Below, one piece after another: positions 44,257 through 56,249 of a stretch of DNA of 64,000 bases. Source of the stretch: Isoetes taiwanensis (lineage: Eukaryota; Streptophyta; Lycopodiopsida; Isoetales; Isoetaceae); the NCBI GenBank assembly GCA_021234155.1, contig JAJEKV010000022.1, positions 3,469,996 through 3,533,995 on the forward strand, read 5' to 3'. The translations under genes and the position numbers were made by a program. The notes beneath the pieces were generated by a model. It did not search any database and had not been told where the DNA came from. It worked only from the letters and a program-made list of their open reading frames with translations. How positions within the stretch are numbered: the first letter of the stretch is position 1; each line of letters starts with the position of its first letter.

Positions 44257-46136
44257 CTGTTCCAGTGTTTCGGCTTGCCATGAGGTAAATGATGAGCAAG
44301 CTCTGGCATGTACTCCTGATTAAGAGTGTGATTCTGAGCATGATCTTTTAAATACGGGTTGGTATCCAACAACAACCAGTGAGCCTGTGGGTCGCCCTGA
44401 AAGTTTTGATGTGGCCCATCTCTGAATTTGTCTTGCGTATCAGCCGGATAGAAGTCATGAAAGATGTACGCCATCGGCTGAACAACTCGGAAGGTGATCA
44501 CATTAGGGTCTTCACAGTGGATGAGGTCGAAGACTAAGAGGACACTAAGTAAACCTTTGTCTTCAACTGAAAGGTCGGGCCAAATCCGGAGAGAATCCTC
44601 ACTGCGCATCTGGGCATCAACCTGACCATCTGCCGCGTACCACTTCAGAAGAAAGAGGTGGCGGCGGGCAACCACATAATCCAGGTAACTGGAAGGAGTA
44701 GCAAAATCCACAGACATGTGGAGAGCGATATTAATGTAGCCCTCTTGTTTAGTTTGGGCCTCTTCGGCAGATTGAACAGCTTGCTGAAGCTGATGTTCAA
44801 GGTCGCGGATCCGGTTCTCCTTTTCTAGCAGAAGACGTGACTGATCACGGACCCGTTTATGAGAGAGCGTGCCATGGGAAGAGGATTGCCCAGGAGTATG
44901 GAGGCGAAGCGTGGTAATCTCTGCATCATCAATGATTTTCTGTTTCTTATCCTCTGTAAGTTGATCCTGGAGAGGCGTGAGCTGACTAGTCAGCGTGGAA
45001 AGCTGATCTTCTAAGGAGGTGATGCGAGCATCTCGTTCTGTAAGGTCATGGACTTGAGTGCGGTAACTTTGAGAAAGCTCTGTGTTAAGTTTGGCAAGGT
45101 CTTTATCCTTGTCGCCCAGGAGGTTATCCTTAGCTTTGACGTGCTCCAGCAATTCCTGAATGGTGGACTGCAATTGAGCCTGTTGATCAGCAAGCAGGCT
45201 GTTCTGATCTTGTGCAATTTTGAGATCCTCACGGGCCTGTAAGAGAGCCTCGTGCTTTTCTTGAAGTTTGTCTTCCAGGGTCTGAACCTGCGTGTGGGCA
45301 GCTTGAAGATCCCTCTGAACAGCATCTGATGCCTCCAGGGACGCTTGAACTCCATTCATGAGAACTTCTTGGGATTCTTGTAACTTGAGGACAACGGCCT
45401 GAACATCCTGCTGATATTGATACAGGAGCTGGCGAGGATGTGGAGGTGCGGGGCCTTGTTGTTGCCTTGTCTGGGATGTCTGAGAAACATGATGAGAAGT
45501 GGAGGGCAGGGTTTCTGTGGATGAAGAGGAGACAGTGACATGCGTGGCATTGTGTTGAACATGACCAGGAGAAGAAGGGCGTGAAGTTTCAGCTTGTTGG
45601 TTTTGAGGAAGGGAATGAAAAGATTGATGAGTGGTGGTACGAGATGTGGAAGGGGACCCAGGATGAGGAAGGTAATGACAGATGAGGGCTTGAAGATGGC
45701 CACCCACGGAGGCTTCAAAGACGGAGGAGGGGGCAGCCCTAATGCGATCCACTTCATGAAGGAGTCTGAAGAACAGCATTTGTGGCCAATCAATATGGTG
45801 AGTGGAGCGGATGGTCGTGATAACAACATTGTAGAACGGTTTATTGATATGGGTGTTCTTGATAGAATACCCAAGCAATTTGCGCCACAGAAACTTTACA
45901 AAAGTGTCATGGGACTTGGCAATATTGGTGAGGCGATGCATGTTGGCTTGATAAGGAACTGCGTTGAACTGAGTGACATCCAGGTCCTGTAAGGCAGCCC
46001 AAGATAAAGAAGGTTTTTTAAGAGGAATGTGGAATACCTCAGAAATCAGAGGCTGAGTAAGCAAAATGGTGGTGCCATCGACCGTGGTAGCATATCCTTT
46101 CGGGCTGTTGACAAACATCTGTATGATTTGTGGCAT
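44241..46136 (-). CDS. Retroelement ORF 1, gag-like with long coiled coil
   Basis: 631 residues. The first about 160 (MFVNSPKGYATTVDGTTILL, WAALQDLDVTQFNAVPYQAN, MHRLTNIAKSHDTFVKFLWR, YNVVITTIRSTHHIDWPQML) resemble in style the putative plant transposon domain found before gag regions of some Ty3 elements. Residues about 160-240 are Ser/Thr/Gln-rich. About 245-480 form a strong coiled coil (QEKHEALLQAREDLKIAQDQ, then leucine heptads). The rest is globular and Trp/Asp-rich. There is no zinc knuckle, protease or reverse transcriptase, so the element would be non-autonomous or 5'/pol-deleted. The family call is tentative; the coiled coil is plain. Confidence 0.55.
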   Translation of the reverse strand: MPQIIQMFVNSPKGYATTVDGTTILLTQPLISEVFHIPLKKPSLSWAALQDLDVTQFNAVPYQANMHRLTNIAKSHDTFVKFLWRKLLGYSIKNTHINKPFYNVVITTIRSTHHIDWPQMLFFRLLHEVDRIRAAPSSVFEASVGGHLQALICHYLPHPGSPSTSRTTTHQSFHSLPQNQQAETSRPSSPGHVQHNATHVTVSSSSTETLPSTSHHVSQTSQTRQQQGPAPPHPRQLLYQYQQDVQAVVLKLQESQEVLMNGVQASLEASDAVQRDLQAAHTQVQTLEDKLQEKHEALLQAREDLKIAQDQNSLLADQQAQLQSTIQELLEHVKAKDNLLGDKDKDLAKLNTELSQSYRTQVHDLTERDARITSLEDQLSTLTSQLTPLQDQLTEDKKQKIIDDAEITTLRLHTPGQSSSHGTLSHKRVRDQSRLLLEKENRIRDLEHQLQQAVQSAEEAQTKQEGYINIALHMSVDFATPSSYLDYVVARRHLFLLKWYAADGQVDAQMRSEDSLRIWPDLSVEDKGLLSVLLVFDLIHCEDPNVITFRVVQPMAYIFHDFYPADTQDKFRDGPHQNFQGDPQAHWLLLDTNPYLKDHAQNHTLNQEYMPELAHHLPHGKPKHWNRCGRI

Positions 46137-46197
46137 TGTGGTCTTATTTCTGGATCAAGATGGATGCAACAAAATACCAGGCTGATGACCTGCTCTA

Positions 46198-46639
46198 GTT
46201 TGCCAGGCTCTGTTTTGTGGTGAAGCAGTTCCCTTAATTTGTGAAATAAGCAAACCTTATGTTAAGGAGGTGATTACATCAAGTTCTTTTAATGATGGAG
46301 AGTCTTTAGATTCAGATTCTTATTTTCCTGCAAGCAATAAGTTGGCCTTTGACAACATGGAGGAGCATTTGATTGAACAAATAAGATTTTTGTCAATTGA
46401 TTCTGGAAGGCAAGGACGATCAAGAAAAGAAAGATCACTACAGCGCGGCTTATTTCGAGGAGTGTTATCTAGCATAGAGGACGATTAGGTTCGCATACGA
46501 AATATCTCCAAGCTCGGTGTGGTGATGTGATGAGAACACATGGTCACAATTAGTTCAGTTTAATGCCTTGAAGCATTTGCTTGCAGAGGGGTTTCAGAAG
46601 TATATGCAGGAAAACCCTCTGCTTCATGCAAGATCTTAG
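46198..46639 (+). pseudogene. IFRD-family (interferon-related developmental regulator-like) gene relic
   Basis: IFRD proteins are HEAT-like eukaryotic regulators, with plant members linked to salt tolerance. The relic starts VCQALFCGEAVPLICEI, resembling the end of the IFRD N domain. It continues NMEEHLIEQIRFLSIDSG and RSRKERSLQRGLFRGVLSSI to a TAG at 46486-46488. After a frameshift comes TWSQLVQFNALKHLLAEGFQ and KYMQENPLLHARS, which matches the IFRD pattern of a Trp-Ser-Gln helix followed by LK.FL..GFQ.HMQEN. The upstream exons are absent, and the minus-strand retroelement begins 60 bp away, so an insertion or rearrangement probably cut the gene. Confidence 0.65.
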
Positions 46640-47179
46640 ACTGTAAAAGAGAAAAGAGTGTATCGCTCCCCAACTCCAATGGTCAGTAAAACACACACCC
46701 AAATGAGGAGCCAAAGTCTTGCTTGTATTCAAGCTAGAAATTAGCTGTATTTAACATGAATGATTCCGAGTATTATTGATATTCACTCATGATTGTAAAG
46801 GTTCTAGATATCAGGCAAATGTTTTATAGATGTGATGAAATTATTACATATTCATTTCGGATTTATAGTGCTATTTATAAGCTGCATAATGAGAGTTGCT
46901 AAGTTGGTTGCTGTTCAACTAAGCAGACCGAAGTTGCTAACAGTTGTCTAGTTCATTTTAAAGCTTGATTTAAATGCTTGGATAATTTAATACAGACTAC
47001 AGGAAGTACAAGGAGAATTGGAGCATCTAAGTTGATTTAAAGAATTCTTGTAGATAAGTGAGAGCATCTAAGGTGATTTAAAGATAAGTGAGAACAGTTT
47101 TCTTAAATCATTTTGAGGTTCATTTTTGCAGGTAACCCCACCTTTTCTGTTTCTGTTGAGATTCGTCCTTTATGTTGTT

Positions 47180-48060
47180 TCAATAGTTTCAACTGTTTAA
47201 AGCTCTTGGGAGGTGCATTTTGTTATATGCTAGTAAGTTGAAGAGTTTTTGTTGATTGATGGATGCAAATGTTTCCGTCTCTAACATTGGATTTCCACAG
47301 CCATTGATATTCAAGGATCTGGAGCATTGGGCCCAGATCCATAGTGGCCTTTTTTCCAATGATTGCATGAACGGGTTCCTCAACATTTCAAGTTTTGGAT
47401 TTAGGCATCTACCATATTGATCTACGCTCTGGAGGTTCACCTATATTGAACTCCCTTTTACATGGCTTATGCTCAGCCTACTGCAATTATTAGCGAGCCT
47501 TGAGTTTTTTACTGTATGTTGCGAGGTCTTGGAGCCCACATTGATCACAGGGGATCATTAGTTGCCCCACATAAACTGTTATAGAAAGCAAGTCCATTTC
47601 ATAAAATGCTTTTGTGTTGTGCATTTGCTCCATGAAATGTATTGTGTTATTAGGCATTATTGTTGTGGCCAGTTAAGCTGTAAGCGTTGAATGAATCATT
47701 TTCTACGTAAGGCATCGATCCTTAGTTCTTATTTGCTAGAGGTAAGTGCATTAGCTTTTTGACTGGGACAAGCTTGACATAAAAACATCGTGCAGTTCAC
47801 CTGACCAGAATGAATGGATCATTCCGAGTTTCAAGGATGGAACCTATAAGCAGAATGAATGGATCATTCCGAGTTTCAAGGATGGAACCTATAAGCAGTG
47901 TAGCCCAGTTGCAAATATTTGAGTTTCTTACATGTGAATTTTCTCGTTCTAACATAACATTCATATTATAAGGTTCTGGAGCATTGGGCGTAGATCCAAG
48001 CAGGCTTTCTTTGCAACGGTTGCATGAGCCAGTCATCATATGTCTTTTAAGGAGAGTGGC
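47180..48060 (-). repeat. Two diverged copies of an unknown sequence
   Basis: Minus-strand 47410-47260 and 48050-47940 share GCCCAATGCTCCAGA with matching flanks (a GAAAGAAAGCC / GAAAAAAGGCC stretch before, AATGTTAGA after). Neither keeps an open frame of note. Confidence 0.5.
47806..47895 (+). repeat. Perfect 45-bp tandem duplication
   Basis: CAGAATGAATGGATCATTCC opens each 45-bp unit; the units at 47806-47850 and 47851-47895 are identical, so this is a recent event inside the diverged repeat. Confidence 0.95.
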
Positions 48061-48162
48061 AGTAGATGATGAGTTCACATGCTGTAATCAATGCAGTCTA
48101 AGGCACTGCACCTTGCCAGGCATTTTGTGAAAAAGTTTAAGGGTATAAGGTCAGCAAGTTGA

Positions 48163-48378
48163 TCATAAGCTTCTCTCAAACCATCTCTTTGAAGCCTTCA
48201 CTTGCTTCTTACAAATCTTTACATTGTCATATACTTGCACGAGTAGCCTCAATGTGGATTTAGATTTGCCTAGACCAAGTCTGCAAATATGATCATGGAC
48301 CTGTTTACCGTCCAACAGAGCTCGAAGATTGTCTAGGCCCCTCTCAAGGTACCCGTAACACAATTCCTTTTTGTGCAA
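48163..48378 (-). pseudogene. PPR gene fragment (PLS-type)
   Basis: The frame includes NLRALLDGKQVHDHICRLGL, the usual start of an L-type motif pair in organelle-targeted PPR proteins, followed by KSTLRLLVQVYDN. Only about one repeat survives. Confidence 0.55.
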
Positions 48379-48379
48379 T

Positions 48380-51300
48380 CATTTGCCACTCTCAAGGTCT
48401 GTATCTGTAGTAGCTAGCTCATTTATATATATGTATCTTTGCAGCGATTTACTACAAATCATCCAACAATATCCAGAAATGCAATAAAATAGCATTGATA
48501 TACGTTTGGCAATAAATGTAGCTTGTCACCCCGATGCCCTAAACACTAGTGACAAATCATTGATTGTATAAAAACAACAGTTTAGCCATGATTCAAAAGG
48601 TGTTCTTTTTTCTTATGTGAGCAGAATTAGACATATAGAGCTTTATCACTTTTACGGATGCAGGACTGTTCTTATTGTCCGCTCATGAGAGTCACATATA
48701 TCACGATGATTCCACTGCTGAACATAATTTACTCGAAAAGCCTTGCAAGTTTATGACTTTGAGCTAGTGTATGTGCTTGAAAATGGACATTGCATGTTTA
48801 TAGACAGTGAATGTTCAAACTGGAGAATTGTGCATACAACACAAAAGCAGCCACTTGTTTCACGCTTTACCTGCACTTTGTTTTATGCCAATTGTTTCAT
48901 GCTGCTACATCAGAGTAAGAAAGCATGGCACTTGAAGAGCAGAGAGAGGACATGCAGATACACGCCACAAAACATTTGATTATGGCGCATGAATCAGATT
49001 TTTGAAGTGTTTCATCTAGCCAACATCTTTACAGTCTTGATGGGAACGACTTCACATCTTCAATTCCAACCACATTCAATGCCAAACCTCCTTTTATAGC
49101 TTTGAGGTGAGCCTTCAAGTTCTTATTAGTCCCCAAAATCCATCGGTGACCATGAAAATTTAAGTGAGTTGTTCATTGCGGTGAGCCTCAAAGGCACCTT
49201 TTGCTTTGCTGTGAAGGAAAATCACTTATAGCCTTGTTGCAGCCAACAGATTTGTTTTCCTGCCGGAAGAACAAACTTGGACCGTTTTATCTATGTTTTG
49301 TGCATGAAAAAATTGTCGATTCATTTGCAAAGATCATTAAAGTTGTCTATGAACACTAAAACTATGGTTTTTGTTGAGGGTGATCCTTATTATTTTCTCT
49401 TCTATCCCTAAGGCATTCAGAAGAAAATAGTTGTGCTTATAAAAGACGCCGTTGGATACACCACACACTTGTTTTAAAAGGTAATTATAGCTACTACTCC
49501 GATGGCGCCTTATGCATCCCTGGGATTAGTAACAAAACAATTATCATTTAAAACACTGTCTATCTCAACTAAACAGAAAATTATCAATATCTGCATTTTC
49601 AGGATCAACAAAAAAAAGGTAGGCTTATAGTTGAGGCAACATGGGGATTAAGAGGCACCTAAGGTTTGAACTAACTTTGCATAGGCCATTTGGTATTGAC
49701 TTCCATCAGCCATAGATGTTCTACCAATATCAATTGTAGCATTCACATGCATGGAGGTAGCAAAATATTGCTACAATACCAAGTCTTTGTGGAAAAGTAA
49801 GTGGACTTTTTGCAATTTAACTTATGTAGTTATGAGCCGATTTTGGACATGACGCTTGGCATATATTTTCTAGCAAAATATCCTTTATCTTTGTGCCTAA
49901 AAGCTTTGCTAATGATATACTCGAAAAATATCTAATATGCAGGCCTCCTTGAAGCACACTAATTTGTTCCGCAAGCATGCATTGAAGCTGAGCAAGTTTC
50001 GACTCCAAACTACAGGGATTTGAACATCTGCTTCCAACTCCATGTCACGGGCAACTATTTTTTTTGTGGGTTCTTTTCTTCTCTTAATCAGTTATGTACC
50101 GCTTCGCTTGTTAGGAGATTGTGTTGCATACTTATTTCATACCACAAAAAATGGCAGAGATTATGTAGCATGCATCAACAATGGTACCCTGCTGTTCTGT
50201 TACGCTATTTGTAAAATAAGTCTTATCTGGTGTGCGGGGCCTTCTACTATTCCAAAAGTTCAACCCTAGACCATTGGTCTTACAAAGGAAAATTCTAATG
50301 TAAAAGGAAAATACATCTCAAGTAGAAGGAAAATTATCGATGTCTACATTTTAGAAAAAGCCAATATCTAGGGATCAACAAAAATCCTCCTTTTGAGGTC
50401 ATTTTAGTTAGAAGAAATGGGGATTTAAATATTAATAATCAAACATTTATCAGCTTAGTAACAAAACATTTATCATTTAAAACACTATCTATCATTTATT
50501 ACACATTTTATGAAATACGTAAAATGAATAAGGAATGAATATCACAGGGTTCGAAAAAAGTGAGGTTAACCTTACGTTTTGTCCTGCAAAATTTGCCAAT
50601 GTCTAGTTCTTGTTGAGATGAGCAGGACATGATGTCCTACAAAAAACATTAACGAATTGGATTTTGTCCTACTAATGCAACGGGATAAAGTCTATGGAAG
50701 CCCAAGGCAAAACTATCCTCAACCGCTGCGAATACTAAAAAGAAGCAGATGTCTACAGCTTTAACATTCTCTACATAGAAATCTATGTGTACAGCTTTGA
50801 CACCTATAATGTTCTGTTCAAGAGATACACCACTTCCTTATCTCTTCCTAAAGCAAAACACAATTTCAGAATGATAAAACACAATCTCAGAATTATTTAG
50901 AGGAAACAAAAGGAAGCACCATAGCGAAACCTCTAGTCTGGAGAAGCAAGATTAAAAGGAAAGACACAAAGCTTAATGGAAAAGATCAGATTTGGAGGAA
51001 AAAATTGCTTTTCCTTAATCCCATGGAATGCAAAGTGGTCCCCTGTTTTGCCAAAACTGCAGAGCCAAAGTAGAGGGGTCATTTTTTGCCTTGCTCCAAA
51101 GCCCTTTTCCTTGCTTTCCATCTCTGCATTCTGAATCTTGGTGGCTATGGCATTTGATTTTGTTGATCAGATTCGATGGAACACGTGGAACTACTATGCA
51201 GGGGAGCTCTCAATCTGCGGCCGCTCCATCTGCAACCTCAGCCGGATCAAAAGGACCCAAAGTAAAGCCACCAGTCTGCTCGAGAATGTTAAAACCCTAA

Positions 51301-52390
51301 ACCCTACATATCACAATGACATTGAGATTTTATTTGCTATTAAATTCTTAGCAACCTTTTTCAATTCAAAATATTGAGATCATACCTTGAACAAAATTGG
51401 CATGCAAAACAATTCACAGTTCCTAAGTTCTTTTGCACCCCCCACCACCTCCCCCCTTTCTAATTTCTCTATTTGGATTCTTCATACATTGTTTCGTATG
51501 TTATCAAGTATCAAGTATTCTATTGTCTTGAAGTAATAATTGGAATTGATTGTCAAAACAAAACTTTGAACTATGATTTCAGCCACGTCACCCTTCGGCC
51601 ATGGATGCGAGGATGCGAGGAGTTGATACATCATATATGTCTACTATAAGCAACTTTGTGGTTTGTACTGTTGAACCAAATCCTCACGATTTTAAATGGA
51701 TATTACGTTAATATGCTGTTGGCTTTAGCATGATTGTTATTGGAATTTAATGTGCTCTTTTAATTTCTTAACAGCTGTGTTTGTACTGTTGTGGTTTCAA
51801 TACAGGCAAAAACCAGGTCAGGTGAAGCAGCATGAGGTGCAGTCCTCAGGAAAAAGCAGTGGAAATAAAAGAGAGCTTAACAAAAAAAGGTTGTGAGCCA
51901 TTTACTAGGCATGTAGAAAGGTACATCATTTCAGATTATTAGATTATAATACACGGATCACTTGAAGGTGGTTAACTTGTCTAGAACAATCTAAGACAAT
52001 GAACGACGAGTATACATCACAATGTCATGACATTTAGTTATATAAGGCTTTGAAATGCTAGTTTCATTTGTGCACAACTAAAGTTTCTTTTGAACCCATT
52101 TATAAGCTGAGTATATACAATAGTCCAAACACCTTTCACAATGACGCGTGCGTTTTTCAGCATGTGTAGCCCTATCTTGCATGTGCGCTGGTACGAACGG
52201 GTTTTATTGCCTTTGAAATGACTTGGCATGTTTTGTTCCTTATTCCTGCTTCCAAAAATGCTATAGTTTGTTTTTTCTGTCAATCTTGAGTTGTGCAGGT
52301 TTCCCTCTTTTAGTTGTAATGAACTTAAAAAAAAACCCTTTTCATGTCCTTAGGGGATATATCCAACACGAAGATAGCTTTTCGTTTCCT
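48380..52390. other. Intergenic, no confident gene
   Basis: AT-rich. A possible unknown exon lies at 51147-51300 (MAFDFVDQIRWNTWNYYAGE in one frame), followed by telomere-like AAACCCTAAACCCTA at about 51289. A hydrophilic stretch after CAG at 51806 runs KPGQVKQHEVQSSGKSSGNK. I cannot tell whether they form a gene. Confidence 0.3.
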
Positions 52391-52409
52391 TAGGGAGTTG
52401 GTAAATTCT

Positions 52410-52590
52410 GGTAGACATGTTTACGTTCAGCACTATTGTGACTTCATGCTGCAATTTGGCATGTTGTGGGATGCATATTACTGGTTGCATCTTAGAAGGT
52501 GAGCCAAATATTGTCGTTGGAACTGCGTTTGCAAGAATATATGGCAAGTGTGGAATGACAAATCATGTAATTGTCGTTCCAAATGCATTC
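52410..52590 (+). pseudogene. PPR gene fragment
   Basis: The frame reads CGMHITGCILEGEPNIVVGT then AFARIYGKCG, a PLS-type L/S motif (normally GxxxHxxxxxxG followed by VGTALVDMYGKCG). It is only one repeat long and decays on both sides. Confidence 0.6.
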
Positions 52591-52789
52591 TTGTGGACAA
52601 CCATGAGATTAGTTTTTGGCAAATAAGCCATTCAAGTACACTGAAATACACGTTGCAAATTTCAGCCCAAATGTAGTCGGCTAAAAACCCGTACACATGA
52701 AGTGTATATTTCTGTGTTGTTAAAAGTGGGTTAGCAAGTATTGTTGTGAAAACAACTCCATTTAAGATGGCCATCTAACATGGTACGTT

Positions 52790-52970
52790 AATTGTGGAAT
52801 TGAACTGAATAAACGATGAACGATGTGGGCAATTTGCGTTTGTTATTTGGACTGAACGATGTGGGCAATTTGCGCTTTTTTATACGAGGAAGGAAAGAAA
52901 AGTTGTCTTTTATCTTTTGATACTAAAAGGCGAGTGAAAGGGAAAGACGCCAAAGTTTGGGGCTGCATTT
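52790..52970 (-). repeat. Inverted copy of the GDSL gene promoter
   Basis: This stretch is the reverse complement of about 57825-58020, the TATA and leader region before the lipase ATG. Examples: GGAAAGACGCCAAAGTTTGG here against CCAAACTTTGGCGTCTTTCC there, and GATGTGGGCAATTTGCG against CGCAAATTGCCCACATC. The copy here contains a duplicated CGATGTGGGCAATTTGCG as does the promoter. No lipase coding sequence follows it on the minus side. Confidence 0.8.
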
Positions 52971-54127
52971 TGTTGCAGTTCCTTATTCCACTTCTCCGAT
53001 CAATATAAATTTGACCTAGTGATCCACTAACTTGTTCACAAATTACTGGTTTAGAGGCGTAGAGGAGTTTCCTGATCTAACGTTTTGTTGATCTTTGCTG
53101 AACATAACAATGGTTCTTACTTCTTAGCATACACGATCAATTGCTTATGGAAGACAAATATCCATGCTTGCCCATAAGTGAGATACTACGTTGATCAAAC
53201 GATTGTCAGGCACATTGCCTCTATTTGCCTTCTGTAAGATGAATGAGTTAATAAAATATAGAGATATATCTTGGGGAACTATGTGTTTGTTGTGGAATCT
53301 ACACGGGCATTTCACGTTTGCGGTGTGGTTGGCTAAGCTCCTTTAGTTGCTAGTCACAACAGTAACAGCTATGGTAAGTTTTGAATTGAGCAAAGCAGAG
53401 CAGCCATTTTTATCTGAGTCAATGGCCATTTCCTGTCTTTTCTGTTCTAACCCGTTCATGGTTTAACCTTTTCTCATTTCGTCTATTCATACTTTGATAT
53501 AAAAATTATCATTGGAGTCCACATTATATCAATCATTTTTTTATTTCTACACTGTGCATTCACTTGAAGGTCGCTCTTTGATACTTCAGCTCAGACATGT
53601 CTCTTGGTATGCTTTAGGATATGCATGCATATATGCATGGACTAATAAGCTCACATTCACTATAATTTTGCTAGATTGCCTTTATTGGGCCAGTCAATTC
53701 AAGTTCATAAGTGCATGCATTGCAAAAGTCCTTGCCAAGATTGTAGAGGCACGCTCCTCTTATATTTGATTCGTAAACCACATATCATCTAGATGTTTTA
53801 TTGCAAAGTAAAGGAGGTTACTGAAGTTGGATTAGGTTTTGCCGTATATAATCCTGCCATTATCAGGGAAGATGGAGCACTACAAGGTACAATTTGGAAG
53901 CAAAGGTTATTTCAGAAACTTCCTTTTCGATATTGCAGTCTTTATAACTCGCTAAATATGAAATGCACTAATGACCCCCCCTGCTGCAAGGCTCATTTTA
54001 TATCTACGATGTTGAAGTTGGTGCACAGTGAAAAATTGACCAGACCATAATTGGTAACATCTAGCTGTCAGTTCTAGAATTACTTGCTTCTGCAAATCCT
54101 GCACTAAGATTAGTCTGACCCATCTGC

Positions 54128-54514
54128 TTGAAATTACGGAGGAAGTATGGCTTTCCTCAATATAAAAAACACCCATCCATTGCATACAAAGAAACGCGGA
54201 AAGACTTCACCCTGACAGATTTTGAGCTTTCAGCATTTGCTTGGTTAACCTCCAACATTTTCCAACACCGAACACTAACATGCATGGAGTTTGTGGAAGA
54301 TGCAATATACTCTCGTGACTTCTACCAAGCAGATAAAACAAATTACAATACAGTCATTTACAACCTTTTCGACAAGGAACGTGGAACCACTCTCACAGAA
54401 CCGCTCAATCCAGTGCTTCCTACTCCAGCACAAGTATTGTCACAGATCTCCCTCATTTGGGCCATCATGCAGCAGGCCATGAAGAACCAGAACAAGTCCA
54501 TACAAAGATTTTAA
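54128..54514 (+). CDS. Unknown ORF upstream of copia remnant
   Basis: 128 codons with no family that I recognise (ETRKDFTLTDFELSAFAWLT, FVEDAIYSRDFYQADKTNYN, and a C-terminal Gln/Asn-rich helix). It is 26 bp before copia sequence and in the same orientation, so it may be a non-pol part of that element. It may equally be chance. Confidence 0.25.
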   Translation: MKLRRKYGFPQYKKHPSIAYKETRKDFTLTDFELSAFAWLTSNIFQHRTLTCMEFVEDAIYSRDFYQADKTNYNTVIYNLFDKERGTTLTEPLNPVLPTPAQVLSQISLIWAIMQQAMKNQNKSIQRF

Positions 54515-54535
54515 TATGTTGGAATATTAGGAACT

Positions 54536-56019
54536 ATGTCCACATGGCCAAGAAATGTCGTCGCTGACCTGCCTCCCATTGACTATTCTCCTGCTCATAT
54601 ATCTGAAGTCTTACCCATTCCAGACCAATGTAACTATGATCTCCTGGCTAAGGTAATTCAAAACAGTGATCCCATTTCATATACTCAAGCATCCAAACAT
54701 GATCATTGGGTCCAGGCAGCATGATGAATTGGCTATGCTCTATAAGCAAGGCACATGGGAGTTAGTCACGGCATCACCAGCAAAGAATGTCATTGATGCC
54801 AAGTGGCTATATCGCACCAAGTACAATGCTGATGGTACACTCTATCGCCACAAAGCTAGACTAGTGACCAAAGGGTTTACATAAGAGCAGAAGGATTTGA
54901 CTACAATGATGTCTTTGCACCAGTAGTCAGGCTTTGCACCTCAGCAAGGTTAGGTCATCTACCAACTTGATATTAAGTCTGCATTCCTCAATGAGGAGCT
55001 CTATATGCAGCAACCTCCTGGTTTTGTGGACGAGCAACATCCAAAATATGTTTGTAAGCTAAAAAAGAGCATATATGGACTGAAGCAAGCTCCATGCTGC
55101 TGGCATCAAAAGATTAACAACTTCCTATGCCAAATGGGATATAACAGATATCGAGCAGATCCAAATCTTTACTACAAGTTTGACGGACCAGCTATCTCCA
55201 TTCTCTTACTCTATGTGGATGACACAATAGTTATTGGTAGTGCAGAAGCTCTCATCCCTCAAACAAAGGTAACTCTTACCACCAACTTTGAAGTTACTGA
55301 TCTTGGAATCGTGCACTACTGCCTAGGGTTGGAGGTTTGGCAGAAATCAACGGGCATCCACATTACACAATCAACTACATCTGTGAAATTCTTTTCAAAT
55401 TCCACATGACAGACTCAGGCCATTATCTACTCCATGGGAAATAGGCATCACACACACTCATGAGTCTGATCATAAGGACACAGTTAAATTACCTGAAAGC
55501 AACACTTGACGAAGGCATTTTTTACAGAAATGTGGCAGACCCCAAACTGACCCTATACTCTGACACAGATATGGCATCTACAGATGTAGATTATAGGAAA
55601 AGACTCACTGGCTATGTTTCCTTTCCTTTTATGGTGGAAATTTGTCACCTGGAGTTCAAAGAAATAGAGCACTAACAGGATAAGTACGCATAGTAAGCGA
55701 ACTCAAGGCTCTCGCACTTACAATTCAAGAAATGAAATGTCTTCTTAATCTCTATGAAGACCTTGGAGTTCATGCCAAACCTGGACTACTTTACTGTGAG
55801 AATAATGGAGCAATTCAGAATGTTAAAGACTTCAAAATGCATCTCAAAATCAAGCACATGGGCATCAAGATGTGCTTTATCAGAGATCAGATATACAATG
55901 GCTACCTTATTCTACTGTACTGTCCAACACAAGATCAGGCAGCGGATGGGTTTACAAAACCACTTGCTGGCAAGGCATGTGGTGACACATCACCTGTTGC
56001 TGACATGGCTCAACTATAA
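54536..56019 (+). pseudogene. Ty1/copia polyprotein remnant (reverse transcriptase and RNase H)
   Basis: Several frames carry consecutive copia pol pieces. First, PISYTQASKHDHWVQAA and LYKQGTWELVTASPAKNVID with KWLYRTKYNADGTLYRHKAR (start of the RT domain). Then, around 54960, the palm motif YQLDIKSAFLNEELYMQQPP, KLKKSIYGLKQAPCCWHQKI and the catalytic LLLYVDDTIVIGS. The RNase H region follows with LTLYSDTDMASTDVDYRKRL, YCENNGAIQNVKD and DQAADGFTKPLAGKAC. Frameshifts near 54722, 54885, 55409 and 55675 and missing integrase make it inactive. Confidence 0.85.
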
Positions 56020-56126
56020 GCCATAGTTACGCTCATTACCATTTTTAGTTCTTTGCATGTGCTGACACATGACACATCACCTGCTGCTGACATGGCTCAA
56101 TCTGCACAAAGCTTTCAGAAAGAATA

Positions 56127-56236
56127 CATGAAGTGTTGATTTTGTAACAAGAAACTCATGTCAAGTGACATGGAATATATTCATGAAGTGTTGATTTTGT
56201 AACAAGAAACTCATGTCAAGTGACATGGAATATATT
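56127..56236 (+). repeat. Perfect 55-bp tandem duplication
   Basis: Units at 56127-56181 and 56182-56236, each opening CATGAAGTGTTGATTTTGTA. The TGTTG within could be an LTR start of the copia relic, but no second LTR is seen. Confidence 0.95.
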
Positions 56237-56249
56237 CATGATACTTATA

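Noticed and set aside
51285-51305. Interstitial telomere repeat
   Set aside because: Only about two CCCTAAA-like units; such teloboxes are common in plant promoters and not evidence of a chromosome end.
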